64,000 nt of DNA from Methanocalculus sp. (GCA_013329165.1 DUKV01000061.1:1-64000), one strand, 5' to 3'; shown: positions 25,658-33,654, counted from the stretch's first letter. Made by a program: numbers and translations. Notes: generated from the sequence alone by a model not told the origin.

Positions 25658-25998
25658 TCGCTATTTCATGTGGGTAGTTTGAAGCAGGTGCGGCGCGGGT
25701 ATCGGGGGGCGGGGTAGAGCTGGATCAGGCTGACAGGGGTGATACACCCTTGCTCAAGAGAGCTACCTGAAAGGCGATTCATCAGAATCGGGGATTTATC
25801 TGCTTCTGGCAGCCCACAAAGCCTTCCCGCCCCTCCCGCGCTGCAATCTGCGGTCACCCGGTACAACCTCCCTGCGAAGCATGTGCGGACGGGGACGGGG
25901 CGGTGGGGAAAAAAAGCCTGAGTGAACAGATCCGAATGCATGATTCAAAGATCTGATAGCCATATGATGACTCGTTCCCTATGTAAAAACCACAACAG
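25658..25998 (-). repeat. Dispersed ~340-nt repeat, copy A
   Basis: Read on the minus strand this stretch aligns along its whole length with 36344-36681 on the plus strand. A ~55-nt core (from CGCGGGAGGGGCGGGAAGG to CCCCGATTC) is identical. Shared features: hairpin CGATTC-N4-GAATCG (25775-25790) with a different loop in each copy, a GCTC/GAGC hairpin, and GGGGCGGG (25706-25713) complementary to CCCGCCCC (25826-25833). An open frame of 91 codons exists on the minus strand but looks spurious. Lies between the TctA-like and antiporter genes. Confidence 0.85.
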
Positions 25999-26015
25999 AT
26001 CAGCGAAGCGCCCTT

Positions 26016-26942
26016 TTAGATGAGTCCCGCCAGTATCCCGATGTAGGCGAAGTACCCGAAGAGGACGATAGCTGAAATGACCCGGGTTGCCCGCTCGCCT
26101 GCATAGATGAGGGGGATTGCGGCGAGCGAGAAGAATGCCATTATCAGGAGATCGCCGGTTTCTGTGATCGGGATGGGAACAATCAGGGCGATGATGCCCA
26201 TCACGAAGAGGAGGTTGAAGATGTTGCTTCCAAGCAGGTTGCCGACCGAGATCCCAGGCTCGCCTTTCAGAATTGCTGCGGCTGACGTGGCAAGTTCAGG
26301 GAGCGAGGTGCCGATGGCGACGATGGTCATCCCGATCACAAAAGCGGAGATCCCAAGGGCTGTCGCGATTCCGACTGCGGAGGTGACAACAAGTTGTGCG
26401 CCGATGATGACTGCGATAATCCCTCCTGCCGTAAGGATATAATCGAGACTGCCTTTTGCCAAAATGGGCAGTGTCCCTTCTATCCTGCTCTCCTTCCAGA
26501 GCGTTCTGAGGATTAAGACAAATGCGATCAGGAAAATGGCTCCTGCTGGTGCGGAGAGGGTGCCGGACCATGCAACGGCAACAAAGAGGGCAGTTGCCGC
26601 AAGCATCAGCAGAGCCTGCCTCTTCACCCCTTTGTTTGCAGGATCATGCCTGTTGAGTGCATGGGGGTTGAGCAACCCGCAGATCGCCAGTACAAGTGCG
26701 ATATTGGCGATATTGCTCCCGATGATGTTTCCGGTTGCGATCTCGGGGTTACCGGTCAGGCCTGCATTCATGCTGACGACGAACTCAGGCAGCGAGGTTC
26801 CGAATGCGACAACAGTGAATCCGATGAGTGAGGGGGTGATCCCAAACCGTGAGGCGAGCCCGCTCCCCCCGCCGACAAAGAGATCCGCACCCTTCACAAG
26901 GAGTATGATGCCGACTACAAAGAGTGCCGCCTCGATGAACAT
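26016..26942 (-). CDS. Calcium/sodium antiporter (CaCA family)
   Basis: 308 residues in two inverted halves of about five helices. Each half has the alpha-repeat motif: GTSLPEFVVSMNAGLTGNPE and later GTSLPELATSAAAILKGEPG, each followed by GN-x-x-GSNI. These line the cation path in YrbG/NCX_Mj-type exchangers. Exports Ca2+ or a similar cation against Na+ or H+. A stand-alone gene facing away from nop5. Confidence 0.95.
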   Translation of the reverse strand: MFIEAALFVVGIILLVKGADLFVGGGSGLASRFGITPSLIGFTVVAFGTSLPEFVVSMNAGLTGNPEIATGNIIGSNIANIALVLAICGLLNPHALNRHDPANKGVKRQALLMLAATALFVAVAWSGTLSAPAGAIFLIAFVLILRTLWKESRIEGTLPILAKGSLDYILTAGGIIAVIIGAQLVVTSAVGIATALGISAFVIGMTIVAIGTSLPELATSAAAILKGEPGISVGNLLGSNIFNLLFVMGIIALIVPIPITETGDLLIMAFFSLAAIPLIYAGERATRVISAIVLFGYFAYIGILAGLI

Positions 26943-26996
26943 GATTGAAGATTCGGTCGCCGGATATATAGGTGCTGAGGTATCATCTCTTCTGCA

Positions 26997-27863
26997 ATGA
27001 CGGTGTACTGGTGCGGGAGCGTAGATGATGAGGGGGTCTTTGTACCGTCTCGTGGGTCACCGGCTGAGCTGCTGGCGAGGGTGGAGTCACTAAAGACCAA
27101 TATGCAGGTATTCCGGCCTCTAACAGCTGATCTGATCGAAGGAAGCGGGATCTTCCCTGATCGTGCCACCTATATCCGGCAGCTCCGCGAGGTTACCATT
27201 CTCCAGGTACAGGGGGTGATCGAGGCGGCAGCATCAGGCAAGGATGCAGAACTCCTCCAGATGGTCCGGATGCTCGACCAGATGGATGAGGTGATTAATC
27301 TCCTCTCCGAGCGGCTGGTCGAATGGTACCAGGTGACGAACCCGGCGTTCTCGCAGAAAGGGAGGCAGGGTTCGGTGAAGCGGGTCCTTCCGAAGATCCG
27401 GCGGAGCAGATCCCGTCCCCTCAGGGGAATGGCTGACGAGGTGGAAGGGCTGATCGCCGCCCGGACATCACTTGCCGCTGATGTCTCGCGGCTGGCGGCA
27501 CAGGTGATCCCAAACACAAGCGAGCTGGTCGGTGGCCTTGTTGCGGCACGTATCATGGCACGTGCCGGGGGGCTTGAGAAGCTTGCCCGGATGCCCGGCA
27601 GTTCTGTGCAGGTGATCGGTGCCGAGGCCGCCCTCTTCTCGCATATCCGGGGGAACTCTCCCTCCCCAAAACACGGGATCATCTTCCAGCACCGGCGGGT
27701 TCATAATGCCCCCCGCGAGGTTCGTGGGCGGGTGGCCCGGGTGCTTGCTGCGAAACTTGCGATTGCGGCCAGAATCGACTTCTATCGTGGTGAGGCGGAT
27801 CCCGGTTTCCTCTCGTCGGCGCAGGCGTTGATCGATGGGATCGCAGGAGGTGGATCTGTTTGA
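26997..27863 (+). CDS. nop5: Nop5/Nop56-like C/D box RNP core protein (short form)
   Basis: Scaffold of the box C/D RNP; it binds fibrillarin and L7Ae and places the guide RNA for 2'-O-methylation. The Nop domain is clear: PNTSELVGGLVAARIMARAG near 165 and KHGIIFQHRRVHNAPREVRG near 220. At 288 residues it is shorter than the ~380-residue family norm, with a shortened N-terminal domain and no lysine-rich tail. It overlaps the fibrillarin gene by an ATGA-like 4 nt. Confidence 0.94.
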   Translation: MTVYWCGSVDDEGVFVPSRGSPAELLARVESLKTNMQVFRPLTADLIEGSGIFPDRATYIRQLREVTILQVQGVIEAAASGKDAELLQMVRMLDQMDEVINLLSERLVEWYQVTNPAFSQKGRQGSVKRVLPKIRRSRSRPLRGMADEVEGLIAARTSLAADVSRLAAQVIPNTSELVGGLVAARIMARAGGLEKLARMPGSSVQVIGAEAALFSHIRGNSPSPKHGIIFQHRRVHNAPREVRGRVARVLAAKLAIAARIDFYRGEADPGFLSSAQALIDGIAGGGSV

Positions 27864-28486
27864 TTCGAATCGATGGACAGCTGGTCTCGCGGGGGTCGGG
27901 CGGGGTCTATAATGAACGGATGGTGAAAGGGTACCGGGTCTGGGATCCCTACCGCTCAAAGTTTGCTGCCCTCTGTATGCTGGATGAGTCTGTGGATCTT
28001 GCGGATGCAATGAAGGTGCTCTACCTCGGTGCTGCAAACGGAACCACTGTCTCGCATGTCGCAGATTATGTGGATTGCGTGTATGCGGTCGAGTTTGCCC
28101 CGCGCCCCCTCCGGGATCTGCTGGTGGTTGCGGAGAAGCGGAAGAATATCGTTCCGATTGCAGGCGATGCGACCCGTCCGGATCGGTATGCGCCGTTTCT
28201 GGAAGAGGTTGACCTGCTGTACCAGGATGTTGCCCAGCCCGATCAGGCAGGGATTCTGATCAAGCACCTGCCGTTTCTAAAGCAGGGGGTCGGGATCGAT
28301 GGCGGGATGAGGGCGATTCTGATGCTGAAGACGAGGTCCGTTGATGTCAGGAGGACGCCGGACGAGGTCTTTGCCGGGACGATCGAGCGTTTGGAAGGTG
28401 CAGGGCTGTCGATTCTGAAGAGCTGCTGGCTTGAGCCGTATCATCATGACCATGCGGCAATTGTCTGTGGTGTTGGGGAGAGGTGA
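27860..28486 (+). CDS. flpA: Fibrillarin-like rRNA/tRNA 2'-O-methyltransferase
   Basis: The methyltransferase of box C/D RNPs. 208 residues with the SAM site VLYLGAANGTTVSHVADYV near 54, VYAVEFAPRPLRDLL, and the catalytic region VDLLYQDVAQPDQAGIL, all matching archaeal fibrillarin. The start overlaps the nop5 stop, so the two partners are made together. Confidence 0.97.
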   Translation: MIRIDGQLVSRGSGGVYNERMVKGYRVWDPYRSKFAALCMLDESVDLADAMKVLYLGAANGTTVSHVADYVDCVYAVEFAPRPLRDLLVVAEKRKNIVPIAGDATRPDRYAPFLEEVDLLYQDVAQPDQAGILIKHLPFLKQGVGIDGGMRAILMLKTRSVDVRRTPDEVFAGTIERLEGAGLSILKSCWLEPYHHDHAAIVCGVGER

Positions 28487-28506
28487 AGGTGAGGGTTATT
28501 CTCACT

Positions 28507-28731
28507 TTATTTTGTATGGCTGAGGAACTCTTTCTTTTCAATACCTGCCTGCTTCAAAATTGGTAGGAGTGTTCCCGTTGCCACTTCCCGGTAATTTGGA
28601 ATTGTAACCAGTCGCCTGGTTTCTTCATTGAATAGATGAATGTGGCTTCCAGTTTGCCTTACCTGTTTGAATCCAAAATGGTAGAGAATTTTGATAATCT
28701 CACGAGATGATAGAGGCGGAATTTTTGACAA
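28507..28731 (-). CDS. hicA: HicA-type mRNA interferase toxin
   Basis: 74 residues of the double-stranded-RNA-binding HicA fold: LSSREIIKILYHFGFKQVRQ then TGSHIHLFNEETRRLVTIPN, in which the His in the GSH motif is the catalytic residue, and a C-terminal LLPILKQAGI. HicA cleaves mRNA when free of HicB. The frame begins at a TTG overlapping the hicB end by 32 nt; a later start is not evident. Confidence 0.92.
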   Translation of the reverse strand: MSKIPPLSSREIIKILYHFGFKQVRQTGSHIHLFNEETRRLVTIPNYREVATGTLLPILKQAGIEKKEFLSHTK

Positions 28732-28933
28732 AGCTATCTACTTCAATATCAATATAGGTCAATTTGTGATCTCTGGGGCTTAATTCGATTAACAGCTTGT
28801 AGTGTTCTTCAAGCCCTTTTTTTAAGTTGCGTATTGCCTCCTCCTCAGTGAAACCCTGATCGGCGACATGGGTAAGAAGATCAATAGCAACATAGTATTT
28901 TCCTTCTCTGTGTACTTCGATGAGGGTCTTCAT
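28700..28933 (-). CDS. hicB: HicB-type antitoxin
   Basis: 77 residues with the partial RNase-H-like HicB fold: KTLIEVHREGKYYVAIDLLT and the segment VADQGFTEEEAIRNLKKGLE. It lies first, followed by hicA, the reverse of many bacterial loci but common in archaea. The ATG at 28933 is chosen; a longer frame from 28963 adds ten residues without family similarity. Presumed to neutralise HicA and repress the pair. Confidence 0.88.
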   Translation of the reverse strand: MKTLIEVHREGKYYVAIDLLTHVADQGFTEEEAIRNLKKGLEEHYKLLIELSPRDHKLTYIDIEVDSFVKNSASIIS

Positions 28934-28999
28934 ACTATCAGGAGTATCTCTGTTTCTTTCCAATAATAATGGTTTTCCCTGTGTTCTGCTTATTCAATA

Positions 29000-29326
29000 T
29001 CATGCATATATGGCGTCCTTTTCGATATAGCTCATCAGGCGTGGCCGGGTGGCTACGCCACCTTTCAGAACAAGGTCGACGCTTCTGTTGAGAATGTCTT
29101 CGAGTTCATCTTTCAGGTCGATGACATCCCAGCCAATGGGTCTTTCAAATGCCACCAGGATATCAAGATCACTTTCTTCTGTTTGTTCGTTTCGTGCGAA
29201 TGATCCAAAGATGGCTATCTCTTTGATAGGGTAGCGGCGTTGTAATTCGGGTTTGGCTTTTTGAATCTTCCTGATAATGGAGTGAACAATCCATGTTTTG
29301 GGTATATCCTCCGGTCTTTGTGGCAT
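29000..29326 (-). CDS. MNT-type minimal nucleotidyltransferase
   Basis: 108 residues with the polymerase-beta-like core IAIFGSFARNEQTEESDLDI, where GS and D-x-D bind nucleotide and metal. MntA proteins act as antitoxins by AMPylating a HEPN toxin. No HEPN gene is adjacent: the neighbours are HicB and an apparently empty stretch. The ATG at 29326 follows AGGAGAG; a GTG three bases earlier is the alternative. Confidence 0.88.
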   Translation of the reverse strand: MPQRPEDIPKTWIVHSIIRKIQKAKPELQRRYPIKEIAIFGSFARNEQTEESDLDILVAFERPIGWDVIDLKDELEDILNRSVDLVLKGGVATRPRLMSYIEKDAIYA

Positions 29327-29672
29327 CACTCATTACTCTCCTGTGGGTTATTGGTAAATATGATCTTGTGCATGATAATGATTCTTTCGTGGGTATCTTT
29401 CGTTCTTCCAGCAGTCCGTATTGTTCCTTTCAAGGGCTTATATTATTTTATTTACGAATTTGATGTTCAAATTACGTCTAATTTGTGTGGATTGCCGACG
29501 AGCTGCATTTTCGTCAATAAACTGTATATGAGTTTATAGTGGTGGTGAAGAGCCGGGTGCAGGCCTGTCTTTCTCCTCTCTCCATCTTTCATGAAAACCT
29601 GCCTTATGGCAATCTCGGAATGCGATCTCATCGCCTCCATCGATACCCTAATAATAGAGCTGATGCAAGAGA
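29327..29672. other. AT-rich gap without recognisable gene
   Basis: About 345 nt with no convincing coding frame. It holds a near-palindrome, ATAAACTGTATATGAGTTTAT at 29517-29537, that recurs with two changes at 32042-32062 on the other strand. Otherwise I see only TATA-like stretches (GCTTATATTATTTTATTT near 29438-29456). Confidence 0.5.
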
Positions 29673-30431
29673 ATGGATTATACGAAGTATAAGGATCGTC
29701 TGCTCATGCCCCGATATGTCTTCTTCAATCCCTTCTCCATCCTGATGGTGATCATTCTCTTCGCCGCACTCATCCTCTTAATCCCGCTCCTTCTTCTCGG
29801 CATTGTCGGAGGTGCCCTGACAAATCTCGGGTTTTCGTGGTTCCAGGCGATCGGGCTTCTCCTGCTGATCCTGGTCGGGAGCCTGGTGAATATCCCGGTG
29901 ACAGAGATTCGGGAACGGGCGCCTGATCCGGTGGAGCGGCCTGCCAGGCGCCAGTTTGCCCCCTCCCTCTATGATGGGATGTATAAGGTGCAGCCACCGG
30001 CACAGGTGACGAACGTGGCACTCAATCTTGGTGGTGCAGTGATCCCGGCTGTGATATCGGTGTATCTCCTTCTTCATGCACTCATCGGGATGGGTGATAC
30101 CCGGCTCTTCCTCCTCGCCTGTGTGGGAGCCTTTGCTGTCACCATCATCGTCAACCGGTATGCACGGCTCATCCCCGGCGTCGGTATAGGGACGCCGTTC
30201 TATCTGCCGCCGCTTGCAGCTCTCGTCTGCGGGATCCTGCTTGCCGGTGGTTTTGGGCTGGATGCCGCGATCATCGCCTATGTGAGCGGGACAATCGGGA
30301 CGCTTATCGGAGCAGATCTCCTCAATCTCAGGAAGATCGGATCTCTTGGGGCGCCAATTGTCTCGATTGGGGGTGCCGGGACGTTTGACGGGATCTTCCT
30401 CTCCGGGATCATCGCGGCGTTTCTGGCGTGA
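29673..30431 (+). CDS. DUF1614-family membrane protein
   Basis: 252 residues with about seven hydrophobic helices. NIPVTEIRERAPDPVER after the second helix, and GSLGAPIVSIGGAGTFDGIF at the C-terminus, fit the DUF1614 family (PF07758) seen in many methanogens. Function unknown; the C-terminal GGAGTFDG loop is its most conserved part. An ATG at 29706 (MPRYVFFNPF) is an equally good start. Codon use is that of the chromosome core, unlike the AT-richer toxin genes around it. Confidence 0.8.
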   Translation: MDYTKYKDRLLMPRYVFFNPFSILMVIILFAALILLIPLLLLGIVGGALTNLGFSWFQAIGLLLLILVGSLVNIPVTEIRERAPDPVERPARRQFAPSLYDGMYKVQPPAQVTNVALNLGGAVIPAVISVYLLLHALIGMGDTRLFLLACVGAFAVTIIVNRYARLIPGVGIGTPFYLPPLAALVCGILLAGGFGLDAAIIAYVSGTIGTLIGADLLNLRKIGSLGAPIVSIGGAGTFDGIFLSGIIAAFLA

Positions 30432-30502
30432 AGGGGGAGTTGGTGTTAAGAGGATCATTAATCCCTAAGCGGGATGAATTACTGGCGTAATGGAGTTTTA
30501 CT

Positions 30503-30964
30503 GTGAAAATATATCTTGATGTTTGCTGTCTATGCCGACCTTTTGATAATCAGCTTGTTCCGCGAATCAGGTATGAGAGTGAGGCGGTTATTGCTATACT
30601 TAATCGATGTTCGGTTGATTGGACATTGATATGGAGTTATGCAATTATCTATGAGGTTTCAAAAATTATTGATGGTCAAAAAAATCAATATCTGAGTAAT
30701 CTTAGGGATCGTGCAGAAATTTGTATCATGGTCGATGGAGCAATTAAGAATCGGGCTGAATTATTCATGGGGTGTGGCATAAAAGCCCTTGATGCATTAC
30801 ATCTCTCTTGTGCTGAACGTGCGGGTGTAGATTTTTTTATTACTACAGATGATAAGTTGAAAAACATTATGAGTAGGTATCGTGATATCTCTACAGTAAA
30901 GGTTGTTAATCCTGCTCAATGGTATCAGGAGGTGGTAGATGATGAAAGTGAAAACGCTGCATGA
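30503..30964 (+). CDS. PIN-domain (VapC-like) RNase toxin
   Basis: 153 residues. The first Asp of the PIN active site is in MKIYLDVCCLCRPFDNQ, later acidic residues in ALDALHLSCAERAGVDFFIT (D/E and the FITTDD motif), as in VapC-like ribonucleases. The start is a GTG with TGGAG upstream. A small partner overlaps its end by 23-26 nt, giving a toxin-first pair. The gene is clearly richer in A+T than the neighbouring DUF1614 gene, suggesting transfer. Confidence 0.87.
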   Translation: MKIYLDVCCLCRPFDNQLVPRIRYESEAVIAILNRCSVDWTLIWSYAIIYEVSKIIDGQKNQYLSNLRDRAEICIMVDGAIKNRAELFMGCGIKALDALHLSCAERAGVDFFITTDDKLKNIMSRYRDISTVKVVNPAQWYQEVVDDESENAA

Positions 30965-31160
30965 GATCCATGTCGAAGGGATCCAGGCTCTCTATAAAAC
31001 CCTGGGTCCGGTGGATATGATACGTTTCCTTCAGATGTTTGATCATGGGAAGGGGGATTATACGGAGGAGCGAAACAAGTGGCTTAGTGAGAATCTTGAG
31101 GAAATATACGCTGAGATTGTTGAGATGCAGGGGGATGTGGAGTCCAATGACTCCTCATAG
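30942..31160 (+). CDS. Small partner protein of PIN toxin
   Basis: 72 residues from the second of two adjacent ATGs (30939 and 30942). KTLHEIHVEGIQALYKTLGP and IRFLQMFDHGKGDYTEERNK are features I associate with the short proteins regularly encoded beside this PIN subfamily, presumably antitoxins. Overlapping start supports co-translation with the toxin. The same frame continues after the TAG as an antitoxin-like remnant. Confidence 0.72.
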   Translation: MKVKTLHEIHVEGIQALYKTLGPVDMIRFLQMFDHGKGDYTEERNKWLSENLEEIYAEIVEMQGDVESNDSS

Positions 31161-31298
31161 TTCTATTATGGCTCATCGCTGACCAATGAACCTCTCACTG
31201 ATGAGGAGATTGCCGGGATCCGGGAAGCTCTGGAAGAGATTGAACGGGGTGTGTTCGTCACCCATGAAGAGCTGAAGCGTGATCTGGGGCTTGAATGA
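31161..31298 (+). pseudogene. Antitoxin C-terminal remnant
   Basis: In frame with, and directly after, the stop of the PIN partner gene, the sequence encodes YYGSSLTNEPLTDEEIAGIR and then EALEEIERGVFVTHEELKRD ending at TGA. Such a DEE-rich helix followed by THEELKRDLGL is common at the end of short antitoxins that precede RelE-type toxins. No start codon suits it and no toxin follows, so it is probably a leftover. Confidence 0.45.
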
Positions 31299-31381
31299 GT
31301 GGAATCACCGGGATGACTTCGATATTTTCTGGCTTATATTAATATGCCTTCCGATAATAGTATGTTGAAGGAGTATTGCGT

Positions 31382-31855
31382 ATGGCATCACTATCCTCCC
31401 ATGTTAATTCTGGCAAACATGATCTGAATGAGCGGGCGAGGGAACGGATTATCGGTGAGATCGCTCAAGTCTTCGCTTGTGACTCGGAATTCACTGCTGA
31501 TGTTATTGTGGTGTATATTTTCGGCTCATTTCTGAAAAGCAATCGATTTAATGATATTGATATTGGGGTTCTGGTGTCTGGGGAGAGGAAACCCTATGAT
31601 TGCTTCAAATATGGTATGCGAATTGCCTCTGTTATAGAACAACGTATTTCTCCGCGGTGTGAGGTTGATCTTCGTATTCTCAATGGTTCTCCCGTTCGCT
31701 TCCTCTATGAGGTGGTACGGAGCGGCCGACTTGTTTTTGCCCGTGATGAGGATGAACGTAGCTCTTTTGAGGCAGATGTTCTGACACAGTATCTTGATCT
31801 GCTTCCGATGTTTGAGATGATGGATAGGGCGTGTATTTCACCGGTGAAAGGATGA
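31382..31855 (+). CDS. MNT-type nucleotidyltransferase
   Basis: 157 residues with VVYIFGSFLKSNRFNDIDIG, the GS-x10-D-x-D nucleotidyltransferase motif, and a later VDLRILNGSPVRFLYEVVRS typical of this DNA-polymerase-beta-like group. GAAGGAG before the ATG at 31382 supports the start (a TTG at 31376 is the alternative). It probably modified a HEPN-type toxin. Only a 23-codon frame overlapping its stop (from 31853) follows, so the partner is absent or deleted. Confidence 0.85.
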   Translation: MASLSSHVNSGKHDLNERARERIIGEIAQVFACDSEFTADVIVVYIFGSFLKSNRFNDIDIGVLVSGERKPYDCFKYGMRIASVIEQRISPRCEVDLRILNGSPVRFLYEVVRSGRLVFARDEDERSSFEADVLTQYLDLLPMFEMMDRACISPVKG

Positions 31856-32029
31856 GGGTATATCATCATATTGATGAGGTTGTTGCTCAGGGTGTATTGG
31901 CTGAGATGGTAATTGTTCAATAATCGAACTCAGAAAAACATCCTGCGATCCTTCATCTGGCTCTGAGAGCCTTTCGATTTTCTGTAATTCTTGTGTTTTC
32001 ATTGTATCTTCTATTCTCTCTTCTTTCAT
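31838..32029 (-). CDS. Doubtful small ORF (63 codons)
   Basis: Begins MKEERIEDTMKTQELQKIER with a purine-rich ribosome-site-like leader (GAGAAGAGA) and ends antisense to the tail of the nucleotidyltransferase gene. Low-complexity charged N-terminus, Pro/Gln-rich C-terminus; no family recognised. The near-palindrome 32042-32062 lies 12 nt upstream. Could equally be noise. Confidence 0.22.
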   Translation of the reverse strand: MKEERIEDTMKTQELQKIERLSEPDEGSQDVFLSSIIEQLPSQPIHPEQQPHQYDDIPSSFHR

Positions 32030-32265
32030 TCTCTTCTCTTCATAAACTCATATATGGTTTATCGCAGATAGACTGGATGGATTCATGAGTGTAGATTCTC
32101 TCTTGTTTCAAAGCAGTATTGTATTCCGCTGATCAATTGAATGACTTAAAATAGGGTTAAAAATCGTTATTTTGATCTAATGAAACCATTTCAGAGTTCC
32201 CAGAAGTGTTGTGAAAAGGGCAGAATAGGCATTATTCGAAAAAGATTCAAACAGAAAAGGAAAAG
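32030..32265. other. AT-rich intergenic stretch before tRNA-Gln
   Basis: No gene seen. Contains the near-palindrome at 32042-32062 (copy of the one at 29517-29537) and otherwise unstructured A+T-rich sequence downstream of tRNA-Gln, a place where transferred DNA often joins. Confidence 0.4.
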
Positions 32266-32338
32266 TAGTCCGGAGCAGATTCGAACTGCTGTCGGGGGAT
32301 CCAGAGTCCCCCATGATTGACCGCTACACTACCGGACT
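32266..32338 (-). tRNA. tRNA-Gln (anticodon CTG)
   Basis: Minus-strand cloverleaf: AGTCCGG pairs with CCGGACT, anticodon stem GGGGA/TCCCC with loop CTCTGGA (CTG), T arm AGTTCGAATCT. Discriminator A. A TATA-like ACATATTATGG lies about 15 nt upstream on its strand. The toxin-rich block ends on its 3' side. Confidence 0.96.
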
Positions 32339-32535
32339 ATTGTGCCATAATATGTGAATCCTGATGATTAATGAACCTGACGGAAATCGCCGGTCTGGTG
32401 GAGTCTTCAGGGAGTTTTCCGTCAAACAGTAATTCTGTATCCCGCACGAGATCTACAATATGGGATCCTCTTCTGAGGAATGAAGAAAAAAAGCAGGATT
32501 ATAGCAATAATCTGAAAGAAAAAGCGATACAAGGG

Positions 32536-33273
32536 TTAGATCTCCTCTGCTCTTTGGCATCCCCGGCATGCTGCACAGACAATTCCCAGCGGTCGGATCA
32601 GCTTAGCTTCACCACAGAACGGCGGGATGTCCGCCACATCCCTCGTATAATAGATGTGCGGGACGAGCGAGATATGGGTGTATGCTCCAACCGGCACGCC
32701 GATTGCCTCTGCAATATGTTGCTGGAGGCGTGCAAGTGCATACATATTTGCACCAGCTGCTGAGAGCATGTCATTTGATCGGAAGACGACCTTCATATCA
32801 AGGAGCCGGGCATCTCCCTCCTTCCGTATAACGCACTGGATCAGCTGGAGACAGGGGCAGTCGTTGAGTGTTTCGTCAATGGCGGGGTTCCAGGTGACGG
32901 CGACCGCCCGCCTGCTGACCGGCTCGCTCTTTAGCTTCTCTATAATGTACCTTATCTGGTCGGCATGGATATCAGCTCCATTGAGTTTGAGTCCCTGCCC
33001 CCAGTCGAAGAGTCGGGAATGGTAGTCATATTCAAAGACGGCATCAGATCCCCTGATCAGGTCATCAGCATAACAGTCCAGAAAAGCTCTTTTGAAGCGT
33101 GAATGGGCGCTTGCCATCGGCTCAGCGAGTGTATTCTCGACCCGGAGTGCGATCTCGTCAGTCTCAAGCGTCTCCTCGCCGTTCTCGGTTCGCCGTTCCC
33201 TCCCTCTCTCAAGGATATGTTTGATGATGAGTTCGTGGGCACGGCCAAGGCTTGCAGCACGGATGATCTTCAT
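32536..33273 (-). CDS. thyA: Archaeal-type thymidylate synthase
   Basis: Methylates dUMP to dTMP. 245 residues from the ATG at 33273 (MKIIRAASLG); longer frames to 33351 add unrelated residues. The nucleophile region is LNDCPCLQLIQCVIR, followed by FRSNDMLSAAGANMYALARL, the dUMP-binding RSND motif; the C-terminus has ICAACRG-like clustered cysteines (CAACRGC). This family in methanogens probably uses a methanopterin-linked C1 carrier instead of folate. Confidence 0.9.
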   Translation of the reverse strand: MKIIRAASLGRAHELIIKHILERGRERRTENGEETLETDEIALRVENTLAEPMASAHSRFKRAFLDCYADDLIRGSDAVFEYDYHSRLFDWGQGLKLNGADIHADQIRYIIEKLKSEPVSRRAVAVTWNPAIDETLNDCPCLQLIQCVIRKEGDARLLDMKVVFRSNDMLSAAGANMYALARLQQHIAEAIGVPVGAYTHISLVPHIYYTRDVADIPPFCGEAKLIRPLGIVCAACRGCQRAEEI

Positions 33274-33654
33274 GATCATACTAATGGTGCGGGGGGTAGA
33301 TAGTAATAGTGCGAAGTGGGGTATCCGGCTGAATCCCGGGTGGTGTTTCACTCAACCTTCTGCGGCGTTTCCGCTGTGGGTTGCATGATGTTCTCTGTCG
33401 GGGGCGGATCAGATCAGAAATCTCTTCAGATCAGGGAGTATCATCTGTTTTGCACCGCCCGGCTTTCCCATATCTGCTCCCGGCATCGCGTCCGACCACA
33501 AAGGATATATTAAGTCTACATCTAATATGGAAGCATATTCCGTTGATCGGAGTATGCAGCACGTTGAAACGAATTTCGGCAACTGTCGAACCTTTTCATC
33601 TGTGCATGTAAGGTAATTGAATTGTTCAAACTGAACAAAAGGAGGAAATGATTA
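33274..33654 (+). promoter_or_regulatory. S-layer gene promoter and leader
   Basis: About 380 nt before the S-layer gene without a coding frame I trust. A TATA-like GGATATATTAAG lies at 33503-33514, which would give a leader of roughly 115-125 nt. The ribosome site GGAGG at 33641-33645 is near-ideal and 9 nt from the ATG. A long leader with a strong site fits a highly expressed gene. Confidence 0.5.

Noticed and set aside
25666-25941. 91-codon open frame on the minus strand, with a similar frame at 36349-36768
   Set aside because: The two frames resemble each other, but base differences are not concentrated at third positions, there is no ribosome site, and the region is better explained as a structured dispersed repeat.
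29539-29745. 68-codon frame before the DUF1614 gene
   Set aside because: No family features, overlaps the better-supported DUF1614 start, and starts with a run of valine codons without a convincing ribosome site.
28507-32340. CRISPR array or cas genes in the accessory block
   Set aside because: No regularly spaced direct repeats and no Cas-like proteins were found here or elsewhere in the window.
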